Notes under the pieces: model-generated
Database searches by the model: none
What the model was told of the DNA's origin: nothing
Seen by the model: only the letters and a program-made list of their open reading frames with translations
Made by a program: the position numbers and the translations under genes
NCBI GenBank assembly: GCA_900660155.1
Contig: CABFPE010000405.1
Location: 94,112 to 158,111, forward strand
Reading direction: 5' to 3'
Length of the DNA stretch: 64,000 nt
Origin: Hofstenia miamia
Taxonomy: Eukaryota; Xenacoelomorpha; Acoela; Hofsteniidae
In this document: piece by piece, positions 43,150 to 53,059 of the stretch
Layout: each line of letters begins with the position of its first letter
Numbering within the stretch: position 1 is the stretch's first letter

Positions 43150-46100
43150 GTAATCATTTTTCTAGTGTATTGTTGAATTTTGTTTACTGATGCTTTTTAT
43201 AATATATACAATAACTTAATTTAGATAAATACGGACAGATTTGAGACAGAAATTCGGGGTGTAAATCACACTGAAGGTGGCTGGCCTCGTGATATTAATC
43301 CACATGAATTAGAACAAGTACAAAGATACAGAAAGAAGGTAGAAAAGGAAGAGTCATACATCAAGTCGATTACTGAACTAAGCGGGGTAATTTTGCTTAG
43401 CGGCTATTTCATCTAAATGAGTAATATTTTGCGATTAGATGATGGAAAGATTCATAAAACAGAATAATGCAATCAACATCTATGAAGACTATTTCAATGA
43501 CAACCAATTTGATATGGATAATGAAGAACCAAAAGCCAAAGGCATTAACCTTATGCGGTAGCAAATCATGTTTTGCCTCGTCATTTATTTAATGTTTAGT
43601 GATCCAAACGAAATGAAACGCACAGCATGTCATTTATCTTGGTATCCAGATGGTGGACGCAAATTAGCTGTTGCTTATTGCAATTTAGACTTTCAAAGAT
43701 CTCTTCCAGATACCTATACATGCTTGGATTCATATATTTGGGATATAGGTAATTTTGTCTCCTTTTGGAAAATTTACTCCCTCGATAGTTTAAGAAATTT
43801 ACTATACTGTCTTTGAGTGCTGTATTCGAATCATTTAGATAGCTTAGAAATTTATTTCTTATTTTATTTGTAATACTATTTGCGTTGTGCAGTTTATGTT
43901 GAATTGGAGGGAATTTCAATTTTAATTCAATTAGTTGCTTTAAACTTTTCTACACATAATTATTTAGAAAATCCTAATAAGCCAGAATTTACTCTGAAGC
44001 CTGTTTCTCCGCTTGTCTGCCTGGAGTATAATCCTAAGGAAACGCATACGCTTATTGGTGGTTGCTACAACGGACAAATAGCTTTTTGGGACACAAGAAA
44101 AAATTCACATCCTTGTGAATCTTCCCCAGTTGAAGTGAGTAACGTGCAGCCTGTATACATTGTGAAACAATATTGTAGCTATGCCGTCATTGTGTACCAT
44201 TGCGTCTACGCAAAGCTAATTCCTCGCTATTTGCCCTTTTCCGTAATGTTCCTTTTAATACCTCGTCCGCTGTGAAACTCTCTTTGTTCAAGTCCATTCC
44301 TCGCGGCATTCTTCTCTACGCGTCTCCTTGTTGGTGGCCTTCTCGTGCTTTGTTCCACTCCATGGAAAGTTTCCAGAAACGCGCTTTCAAATGGATTTCC
44401 TCTTTGGACTATAAAGACGCTCTGCTGAAATTCTCCACTCTCCCGCTGTCACTCTACTTCCATGCCTGTGATCTCCTTCTGTTCAATCGACTACTGACTC
44501 GCAAATCGGATCTTGATCCTTTTGATTTCATTAAGTTCTCTAATTCCTGCTGCACTCGCTCTGATGATGTTGTCACCTTCTCCATTCGTCGTACAAAGAA
44601 ATATCGCACCCTTCACTCGTTTTTGAATCGTGCTTGTACTGCTGCTAATTACATCTTGACTCGCAACCCTCCAACAGCGATTGATTTCTTTACCCCGCCA
44701 CCGAGCTTCAAGAAATCTTTGATGGCTTTCCTCTTTGCTGAGCCCTTCTCCAACTTCGCCTACTCCTCCATTTGCTCCTATTTCATCTCCTGTGACTGTC
44801 CTCGCTGCCGTAAAACTTGACTTGTTTTTATTTTCTTGTTGCGTATGCCTTCAGCTGCTAAATAAAGTCATTGATTATTATTATTATTATTCTTTTAGGT
44901 GAGTCATCGCGATCCACCTTACAAGGTTATTTGGCTGCATTCAAAGACCGGCACTGAATGCTTTTCAGCATCAACAGATGGTTATGTGCACTGGTGGGAT
45001 ACAAGAAAACTAGGGAAGCCTACAGAATCCCTCGTCTTAGACCTTTCAAAACAAGAAAATATCGCAATGGCTGAAAGTGCCAGTGTTTTGGAATATGAAC
45101 CTACTATTGTATGCAGTTTTATCTATTCCTAGGTAGGATTTCAATATTTAGCCTACGAAATTCATGGTTGGCACCGAAAGAGGAACCATTATCAGTTGCA
45201 GTCGTAAAGCTAAAACACCTGCAGATAAAATAACGAGTGTTTATACTGGACATATTGGTCCCATTTATGCATTACAGAGGAATCCATTTTTTCCCAAAAA
45301 CTTTCTCACTGTTGCAGATTGGACTGCTCGGGTATTGTATTTATACAAGAAATATATGAATATAGTTTTTTTAAAATGATATGCGAAGTGAAAGTTTTGT
45401 AGTGTTAGTACTTTGTTTCTTTTTAAATCAATATTTTAGATATGGTCTGAGGACATAAGGGAAAGTTCAATAATGTGGACCAACTACCATCAGTCTTATC
45501 TCACAGATGCTTGTTGGTCGCCACAACGTCCAGCAGTCTTCTTCACAACTAAGTTAGATGGATCACTTGATGTTTGGGATCTTTTATACAAACAAAATGA
45601 CCCCATACTGTCTATTAAGGTTTCGATATAAATTTGTTTAGAATCAGTACGCACATGTATGTTACGAGAATGATGAGTGATACCAATTTACGTAATGCAA
45701 TCAAAAAATTCATTATATGTTCAGTTATATTGAGTTTCATATGAGTTACATGTTCTTCTTCACTTGTAACTTTTGCTATAGGTGTCAGACAAGCAAGCTC
45801 TTCAGTGTTTAAGGATTCAGGATTCAGGTCAGCACATCGCCGTCGGTGGTAAAAATGGTTCCGTGAACATATTTGAATTTTCATCCTCGCTTTACAATCT
45901 TCAGAGAAATGAGAAGAGCTTGGTAACAATGATGTTTGAAAGAGAAACCCGCAGAGAGAAAATTCTAGAATCTCGTCATAGGTATTATCATAAAAAATTC
46001 TACACTTATATTTACAAACTTGCTTGTTAGGGTCTTACACGACATTTCCACATATGAACAAAGCAACTTTATTTTTGTATTTGCAGTGTTGTTAATTTTG

Positions 46101-47394
46101 ACTACATAAACTATTGTTTGTTCAAAAAGATTTAAGTTTAGTTCTTTGTAGTGTGAATTTTTTAATCTATCATATAGTACAATTAAAAATGGAAAAGATT
46201 TATTCACTATTTTTTTGATGCTCATTTCTGAAAATTTTTTTCAAATATTTCTTTCAATTGCTTTAATTACGTATTGATTCAAATACTTTTTTTTATAAAT
46301 ATCTATTTATATTTAATAATTCCTGTAACGCAATAACCTAGGGAAATGAAACTGAAGGATAAGCAGGGCAAAGCCGAAGAAGATGATGCTCCTAAAGACG
46401 AAGAGGAGGTTGATCTAGTTAGTAAAGCTGAGAAGGAGTTTTTCACTCTCATTGAAAAAGAGAAGCCAACACATGATGCCAAAGAAATTGAATTAAGAAC
46501 AGAAGCGGATAAGGTATGCATTCAGCACCTAACACATTCCCCTTTTTATGTAATTTCTCCCTATGAAAATCGTATAATTTTTTTTGAGTTTGTGATTGGC
46601 AAACGCAAAATGCATTTTCTGCAGATTTGAAAATTCGATCATATTAGAATAATCTTACTTTGATATTAGATTTTATTTTATGCATTATATCGAGTTGCTT
46701 CGTCTACTACAATGGTAATAAACGATTTTTAAGAATACAACCTCTCAGTAATTTAATTTCATAATCTTCCAAAGAACTGTGTACGTCTATGGTTAGTATA
46801 AAAAACTTTGTTGTTACATTGTTTTGAGCATGGAGTAAAAGCTCACTTTTAGAATAGCTTTTAGTTATATTTTCCTTAAATTTGAATAACCATAGGCACA
46901 GAATTTAAATTTTGAAATGCCATTCTGCTGTGACTGTGATTCTTTAAATTTTGTATTCCAGCACGAGTCGTACCCATGATGCAAACACCCCATTAATCGA
47001 TTTAGTCTTCAGTTCGTAATTGTGCTCTTCAACCTTCACATCTTTTGGCAGGTCCACCAGTTAAATGGTCCGAGGGGGAGGCCCCCACTTTTCCCCACAA
47101 GTCATTGGTCGTTTTTTATAATTTTAAGTGTTCCTTTTTCATAATTTCTTTCATTATCACTCCATTTCAATTATAATCATTCTTGCAACTTACTTATTTT
47201 ATATCTGAAATATCACGCTATTTACCCATTGTTATGATTCAAATAAAGTTATGTAAAACTCTTGTCTCATGATGGACATGGCAAATGATCAAGGCTCCCA
47301 ACAGCACATAAATTTAACCCATATTACTGTTTAGGATACAATGAGTGAGGCAGGCAGTGAAAAGCGAGGTGATTCTCCTGAAGTAAAATCATGA
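42967..47394 (+). CDS. DNAI2: DNAI2, outer dynein arm intermediate chain 2, complete in 11 exons
   Basis: DNAI2 (Chlamydomonas IC69/ODA6 family) is a WD-repeat intermediate chain. With DNAI1 it holds the heavy chains of the axonemal outer dynein arm, and it is needed for ciliary and flagellar beating. Exons: 42967-43149, 43225-43386, 43439-43557, 43600-43748, 43968-44134, 44899-45108, 45152-45331, 45440-45619, 45782-45981, 46342-46513, 47335-47394. The spliced frame is open for 593 codons, close to the roughly 605 aa of human DNAI2. The N-terminus ([20 protein letters not shown]) and C-terminal helix ([17 protein letters not shown]) are close to vertebrate DNAI2, with WD-type blades between (FWDTRK, WWDTRK, DVWDLL). 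The tail is short and acidic. The start is the ATG at 42967, where the family's N-terminus begins. Two bases before it is a splice-acceptor-like ttgctttaag. Intron 5 is a LINE. A possible AATAAA lies at 47586-47591. Confidence 0.96.
43225..43386 (+). CDS. DNAI2: DNAI2 exon 2
   Basis: Between aatttag and ggtaat. [16 protein letters not shown] is a DNAI2 hallmark. Phase 0, 54 codons. Flanked by introns of 75 and 52 nt. Confidence 0.95.
43439..43557 (+). CDS. DNAI2: DNAI2 exon 3
   Basis: [16 protein letters not shown] matches the family's IKQNNAIDIYEEYFND. It starts in phase 0 and ends in phase 2 (Arg codon completed by the next exon). The following intron is only 42 nt. Confidence 0.95.
43600..43748 (+). 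CDS. DNAI2: DNAI2 exon 4 (first WD blade)
   Basis: [20 protein letters not shown] then [12 protein letters not shown], ending SYIWDI. This matches the first WD-type blade of DNAI2. Donor gtaatt in phase 1. Confidence 0.95.
43968..44134 (+). CDS. DNAI2: DNAI2 exon 5 (WD blade)
   Basis: [20 protein letters not shown] and [17 protein letters not shown]. It ends ...SSPVE in phase 0 directly before GTGAGT. That hexamer recurs at the start of exon 6 and brackets the LINE that forms intron 5. Confidence 0.95.
44141..44898 (+). mobile_element. 5'-truncated LINE forming DNAI2 intron 5
   Basis: The frame at about 44200-44820 encodes the C-terminal part of a non-LTR retrotransposon reverse transcriptase: [20 protein letters not shown] then [20 protein letters not shown]. 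It ends in a cysteine motif (CDCPRCRKT) before TGA. An AATAAA and a (TTA)n tail follow at about 44862-44890. It lies in the same orientation as DNAI2. The only direct repeat around it is GTGAGT, at 44135-44140 (the 5' splice site) and 44899-44904 (first bases of exon 6). The intact reading frame suggests a fairly recent insertion. The clade is uncertain, CR1- or Jockey-like by the C-terminus. Confidence 0.85.
44899..45108 (+). CDS. DNAI2: DNAI2 exon 6 (WD blade)
   Basis: Opens [16 protein letters not shown] and [20 protein letters not shown], aligning without a gap to the family's [20 protein letters not shown]. Acceptor cttttag lies at the end of a LINE tail. Phase 0 at both ends. Confidence 0.95.
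45152..45331 (+). CDS. DNAI2: DNAI2 exon 7 (WD blade)
   Basis: [20 protein letters not shown] and [20 protein letters not shown], nearly identical to the family motif. Preceded by a 43-nt intron. Phase 0 at both ends. Confidence 0.95.
45440..45619 (+). CDS. DNAI2: DNAI2 exon 8 (WD blade)
   Basis: [20 protein letters not shown] then [20 protein letters not shown], a well-formed WD blade in the family register. Acceptor attttag, donor gtttcg. 60 codons, phase 0. Confidence 0.95.
45782..45981 (+). CDS. DNAI2: DNAI2 exon 9 (last WD strand, C-terminal helix)
   Basis: [20 protein letters not shown] followed by [20 protein letters not shown], the conserved helix after the propeller. Ends in phase 2 inside an Arg codon before gtatta. 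Confidence 0.95.
46342..46513 (+). CDS. DNAI2: DNAI2 exon 10 (charged tail)
   Basis: [20 protein letters not shown] and [14 protein letters not shown] follow the family pattern of a charged tail with a conserved KAExEFF motif. Acceptor acctag, donor gtatgc, ends in phase 0. Confidence 0.93.
47335..47394 (+). CDS. DNAI2: DNAI2 exon 11 (stop)
   Basis: Nineteen codons ([19 protein letters not shown]) and TGA after acceptor gtttag, in the phase left by exon 10. The tail is acidic and polar, as in the family, but too short and variable for homology to confirm. An extra exon in the 821-nt intron cannot be excluded. Confidence 0.75.
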   Translation, partial: DTMSEAGSEKRGDSPEVKS

Positions 47395-47585
47395 GCTCCA
47401 GACGATTCCTAGATTTGTAAATCATGTATAAATTTCTAATTATTTGTATTGTATTTTCTTTCATATGTGCAATAATTGAAACAATTGGGTATGGAATCAA
47501 GTCCTATCTGAAGTAAACATTGGCCACACATTATGTGGACCTGACCAGACCTGTTTAATGCTGATGTTCTTAGAGGAAGGCATGT

Positions 47586-47591
47586 AATAAA
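47586..47591 (+). terminator. Candidate DNAI2 polyadenylation signal
   Basis: AATAAA lies 192 bp after the DNAI2 stop codon. It is the first canonical hexamer downstream. Confidence 0.4.
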
Positions 47592-47599
47592 AGTAACAC

Positions 47600-49190
47600 A
47601 TCCATTTTCTTTTAGACTGCACTTGGATATAAACATCTTTTTTATTTATTAACATATTCTAAGAAACAAAATCATTTTAGTAAACAATTATTTATCAGAC
47701 TTAAACAGTCAGTCATGTAACCATAGTAACATATTGATTTTATTTAAGGTGGCAGCTATAATGCTAGTAGAATTTAGACGAAAGTTGAGATAAACCTGTC
47801 ATTTGGCTAAACAGGTTAACCTTTTAATTAGCTGAAAGCTAATCATAAATCACCAACGCGCTTGCGATTAATATTTTCATAAATAGAATACAGTAATTAT
47901 ATACTGATATCCCGTCTATCATTTTTGATGTATAGACCAGTCACATCCAGTCACATATGGGAAGTAAAGAAGTTAAGGAAAATACTGATATCAAACTCAT
48001 ACTGCATGGATATTGGGGAATTTTTAGGATTTTTTATAACTTTAATAACTTTTTGTTGTTAAGAATCTTTAATAATTTTAATAAAAACTTGAGTGTGTAT
48101 ATGTATATTTATGACACGATAAAAAAAGCAGCTGCATTTGTTTAATTCACGCCGTAGTTTGAGAATCTGTTGAATATATTTCATTGCGAATGCAAAGGTA
48201 ATGTGCATATCTTAGTAGAAGCGTAGCAGGTTTTTTTCCATCTGTTATAAAATGACATCTTTTGTTTATTTATTTCTTATCTACCCCAGCAAGAGATAAT
48301 TACTATTGGAGCATCACTCCAAAGAGCATTCAGCTTAGTTCATTTGTCACGGGACAAAGTCCATCGTGTAACATCCAACATACTCAGATGAATTTTTTGT
48401 AATTAAGTAACTGATGATTTACCTAAATAGCGACATTAAATTCACACCACACATATATACAAATCACAAATTACAAAGTAAATCTTTCTACAGTACTATT
48501 TTAAGAACGAGTGATCGTATCGCATATTGACTGTTATGTGGGAAAATGCAATAAAATACAAACAAACTAGTCGAACAATTAGAGGAATTGATTTTACCAT
48601 CATAACATTGATATTTGAAAAAGAGTCAAACTAACATTCAACTTATGCTTAGTGAATACTGAGATCGTAGAATATCGGTAAAGCTTTGAAGAGACAGGTA
48701 TTATAAACTCTTCCAAAATATTACTAGCTCTCCCTGCTCTGACACTATTAATCATCAATGTAAATTTTCATTATATATTAAGCATATATAAATTTCTAAT
48801 GCAACATCCTTTCGGTCGAATTGAAAATTGATTATATATATATATATATATATATATAGTGTGTATATTTTGAATTTGGATGACTAGCTCTTGATAAAAT
48901 GAGATGCCTCTATCAGCGCTGGGAATTTTGAGTGCAGGATGCTTGCGCACAGAACTTTGAATTGTTTTTGGGTCAATAAAGTCCACACACTTAGTGGAAT
49001 TGATAGTCCCCGCCCGCCCGCAATTCATTGAAAAGTATATACACTAGAAATTAAGTACTACATGTTCAAAAGTCCTATATTATATTGTATTTTGCACTGG
49101 TAAAACTAAGTGTGAAAACTTAATTATTAATGGTGGGAAAGTAAGTCGAATTTTTTTATTTTGTATATTCTAAACATAATTTAAAATTCT
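47600..49190. other. Downstream of DNAI2, no confirmed gene
   Basis: A stretch at 48299-48400 has an acceptor-like tcttatctaccccag before an open segment (QEIITIGASLQRAFSLVHLS...), but no donor or partner exon. A TA run lies at 48833-48858 and a GC patch at 49008-49021. Confidence 0.35.
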
Positions 49191-49199
49191 AAACGATAT

Positions 49200-50290
49200 G
49201 CCTATGAATAATGAAATTGTTAACAAATATAATGAATTAAGCAACTTAATAAATTGTTCAAGAGGCAAGTACTGATATTTCAAATGTTACTCAAGATATT
49301 CTTAAAGAAATTCAAGATGCTAAGGATTTTCCTAAAATTAGAAAGATATTCCCAAATAAGAATAATGAACTTGTTTTTGCTTGTGAATATAAAGCTGATG
49401 TTGAGGTTATTAAAAATAATATCGGGAAAAATATGTCTAAGTTTTGAAGAAATCTTTCATTAATGGCGCAATTCGAACCTGGAATTCGCTACCTAAAGAA
49501 ATTAAAAGCATTGAAAAATTGAAACCTTTTAAAAAGCGTTTAAAAATCTCCTTAAGCAAAAATATATTTTAGGTACATCATGGTTAGGATTTAAATTTTA
49601 CAACAATGACTATACGATAACTCGTCATTAAAATAGCAATATAAAGTAATTCATCCATAGCCTGTAAGAATTGTTACTTTTTGTAATGTATGTTGATTTG
49701 TAGATTGGTTACTTTTTTGTAATTTATGACGCTATTCAGATAAATTATCAGTTATTGAATTGTAAACATTTATCTGAATATAGAATCTCTTATCTTATCT
49801 TATCTTATAATTTTGTAGAATGCAAAAAGATTGCACCTAAGCTAAAATGTACCGAATTATATTTTAGAAAACCTAAGTGCATCTGAAATCAAGTAAAAAA
49901 TATTATTTGAAAACCCAAATTTGCAAGATTTGTGTGGTTTAATTGATTCAATGTTTGAAATACTATTTACTAAGATTAACGGATATAGCAAAACCTCAAT
50001 TATTTTCGTCAAAGTATCCCCAAAAGTACGGAAATTCTTGCTTGACAACATCATAGATATTGGTTTTCAGATGTGCAGGGTCAGTGAACATTTTTATGCA
50101 CGTATGTGTATGGACACTCAAGAAATAAGTGTTTAAGAAAATCACATGTGTGCATGTTCTGTGCAGACAATCACATATATACAAATTGTCCAAATAAGAA
50201 CAATCCTTGTAAATATAAATGTGTAAATTGCCGCACTTCATACCCTGAGAAAGATTGTCCTATTTATTTGTCTAATATTTAGGTAATAAT
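49200..50290 (+). pseudogene. LINE ORF1 (gag-like) relic with zinc knuckles, split by another LINE
   Basis: The first part reads TQDILKEIQDAKDFPKIRKI and NNELVFACEYKADVEVIKNN, an RRM-like nucleic-acid-binding segment. After an inserted LINE tail (49442-49809) it resumes with ECKKIAPKLKCTELYFRKPK. It ends with CMFCADNHIYTNC and CVNCRTSYPEKDCPIY, matching the paired zinc knuckles of Jockey/CR1-type ORF1 proteins (family: CxxCxxxHxxxxC, CxNCGGNHxAxxxxCP). Several stops. ORF2 follows in the same direction. Confidence 0.72.
49442..49809 (+). mobile_element. 5'-truncated LINE tail nested in the ORF1 relic
   Basis: 49447-49572 encodes the common LINE ORF2 C-terminus (KSFINGAIRTWNSLPKEIKS then EKLKPFKKRLKISLSKN, stop). 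A 3'UTR and a (TCTTA)n tail follow, ending near 49809. TTTTG occurs at both edges (49442-49446 and about 49813-49817), a plausible short target duplication. Confidence 0.7.
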
Positions 50291-50319
50291 GCAGAGAACA
50301 GAAACTGATGATTGACTAA

Positions 50320-52020
50320 CACAATTGGAAAACGTAAATTTTCACCATTCCTACCTAATTAAGCCTAATTTAAACAATTATGCAACTCCATTCATAGCAA
50401 GTGATGCATATCAAAGTAACAATATTTATAATTATTCACCTTCCTTAAAACTAGAAGCTCCAAGGATTTTAGTAATTAATTGTAGATCTCAAAGAAACCT
50501 AAATGATTTAAATTCCTTATTAAATGATATTCTCACATATGAAATAGATGTCTGTATAGTTAGTGAAACTTGGTTTGACTGTGAAGTATCTGAAAGTTAT
50601 TCTCAACTGGCTGGATATTTTTATTTTAGAAAAGATCGGGAAATTTCGAATAAAAAGCACAGAGATGGTGTTGTATGTATTTACTGAAGCAATTAATATA
50701 TAATTATTGTGGATCGAAATACTGTTTAATAAGAAGTTAATGTGTATTGCCGGATTGTATAATCCACCAAATGAAGTGCAAGATTGTATCTCAGATTGAA
50801 TAGAAAATTTAATTTTAAGTAACCAGGCATTATTTTTTATTATTGGTGGTGACTTTAATGATAATGTTGATGAGCTGTCAAATTCTATCTGTATGACAAA
50901 ACACAATCATAAAAAATACAAGAAAATTAAGAAACTTAGATAACGTTATAACCTCTCATCCTAATTTATATAAAAATTGTTATACATTTCAAGCTGGGGT
51001 TTCTACAGATCATTTGGATTGCAGAACCTTCACTTATAACAGGTATAGAAAAATTGACAATTCCATTTCAAATTGTTAATGGAAAAAACATTGAAAAAAT
51101 AAACTATTTAATGAATAATATAAATTTTGAAGAATTTGAAGAAATCATACGATACGATATTGATGAAGGGACTGCATTATTTTGTAAGACACTTAAGAGT
51201 TGCATTGACAGAGCATGTCCAATCATTAATGTTAAAATGACAAACAAGGATCCAATTTTCATTACTCTTCAAATTAAAAATTTATTGAGAAAAAAGAAGA
51301 AATGAAATCGTAAAAAACAATTTCATAGAGCAAGTGAAATGTTTGAAAGAATTAATAAAGAAATTAAAAGAAGTATTTCAAGGAAAAATCCAAAAAAAAT
51401 GGTGGGCTTCTGTAAATCAATTTATGGGACGCAATACACTATCAAAGATGAATAAAGAATTTGATGCAAATGAAATCAACTAAATGTTTAGTAATATATC
51501 AAATTATTTGAATTACAAACAACCTAGAACTCCTAGTATAGATTGTGCAGAGATTCCAACCCTAACAATGCATCAAGTATATCATGCATTGAAAAGTGTC
51601 AAAAAAAAACATCAACAGGATACGACGGAATATCATATCGGCTAAGAACTGCTAAATTCCTGAAAATTTGAAAAACTGCTATAGTAATACCAATTCCAAA
51701 ATCACAACCGACAAAACTATATAATTTAAGACCAATTAGCATCACTTCAATATTGTCAAGAACTGTTGAAAAAACTTGTATTCAATTTTCACATCAAAGA
51801 TATCTACAATAATCATTTAAATATAAATCAGCATGGATTCCGAACAAATGGAACAACAACAAATGCTGTTATCGAACTGCAAAATAAAATTCTGTCATAC
51901 AAAAATGAAAATTATGATTATGTAAGATTAATCAGCCTTGATATCAAGAAAGCCTTTGATAATGTAAATCACTACATTTTATTTAAAAAATTAAGCAATA
52001 TAACACATAATAAAGGTTCG
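50320..52020 (+). pseudogene. LINE ORF2 relic: endonuclease and 5' part of reverse transcriptase
   Basis: 50440-50686 carries the start of an AP-endonuclease-like domain: RILVINCRSQRNLNDLNSLL, DVCIVSETWFD with its catalytic Glu, then YFYFRKDRE. Later FFIIGGDFNDN holds the 'GDFN' motif. RT follows after stops: YNLRPISITSILSRTVEK, NQHGFRTNGTTTNAVIELQN and LISLDIKKAFDNVNHYILF. Homology ends abruptly at about 52010, before the YADD block, at a junction with unrelated GC-richer DNA (gttcgggaccggtaactg). It is the continuation of the ORF1 relic at 49.2-50.3 kb. Confidence 0.82.
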
Positions 52021-52295
52021 GGACCGGTAACTGTACCAGGTAGCAGTTAAAACATGTCCCGCGCACGTTAATGAACTTTTGGTTCTGCGAAATTGACAAA
52101 GTATCTTAATCCTTTTATTGTATTATGCAATTTATTTTTGTTAAATTTACTTTTAAATGAATTATTTTCTTAATACCTGTAGTTTTCAGTACCGGGACCG
52201 ATTTCGGGACCTAAAAAAATCTGTGAAAACCTCAATTATGTTTTCATTATTCTCGCTGAGAGAATTGTCTCTCTCCTCTACCTTTTCTATTCTAG

Positions 52296-52559
52296 ACTTG
52301 TCCATGAATTTTTTCAAAATGTGGACAATAAAACGATTGCATCTTCAAAGATAGACTGCAATATTGACCAAGTAATCGCGACTCTTATCTTATTTATTCT
52401 TGCAAAGAAAATGAAGTACTACGAAATATGCGTGTGTTACGGAATATTTGTTACTGCATTTTCAGAAAGCATTCGTTGCACAATGTCAAGATTCAATGAC
52501 CTCATTTGTAAATACAATGGCTTTGAAGATAAAAGTTCTGAATGGTGTTACAGAAAAAG
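52296..52559 (+). CDS. Candidate exon of an unrecognised gene
   Basis: An 88-codon open stretch preceded by a strong pyrimidine tract and acceptor (ctctaccttttctattctag) and followed by a weak donor (gtattt). It reads LVHEFFQNVDNKTIASSKID, then CNIDQVIATLILFILAKKMK, and ends ...SSEWCYRKR. The mix of acidic and basic residues with a hydrophobic helix looks like real protein, and stops would be expected in random DNA this AT-rich. I recognise no family, and no initiator exon was found. Confidence 0.35.
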
Positions 52560-52877
52560 GTATTTTTTTGCTAATATAAAATGTATTTACATTATTACAG
52601 GCATACATGCTTTAGACAGATGTATAGATTGTAAAGTATACTTATAAAATTCAAGTACAATAGGTTTAAACGGATAAAGCAATTGAAAAACAGTGGTTTC
52701 AAGTATTGGGTTAATCTAAATTGCAAATTCTAGACATTTAGGCTTTTTTTTACCTAACTGCATTGTTGTAAAAAGTATTTTTTTTTGAAAATGTCTATGA
52801 TAATTACATTATTCATAGATTCAGAAAATTGCTTTCCAATATTTTTCTTTTGCTTTGCACCTTTCTTTGACCTCTAG

Positions 52878-53058
52878 GCATATACATGGGCAGCAAAACC
52901 CAAAGAAACTTCCTATCAAAGCATTGCAAAGGTTGATGAATTGTTTCAAATTTCAGATTTTCCAGCTATTTAATATGATTTTGATTTTTGATAATAATTT
53001 ATTTAAATATTCTGAGCTCCATTTTCAAGTGTCATCAAGTTGCTTAAAGTTGAATTAA
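52878..53058 (+). CDS. Candidate following exon, frame uncertain
   Basis: Acceptor ctttgacctctag. Joined in phase with the 52296-52559 stretch it would read HIHGQQNPKKLPIKALQRLM... to a stop at 53058. The neighbouring frame (AYTWAAKPKETSYQSIAKVD, then ELFQISDFPAI and stop at 52973) looks more protein-like but needs a phase-0 junction. The two cannot be told apart from sequence alone. Confidence 0.22.
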
Positions 53059-53059
53059 T

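Noticed and set aside
47957-48145. MGSKEVKENTDIK... as a small gene
   Set aside because: Quickly turns into phenylalanine/asparagine-rich text typical of AT-rich noncoding DNA; no partner exon.
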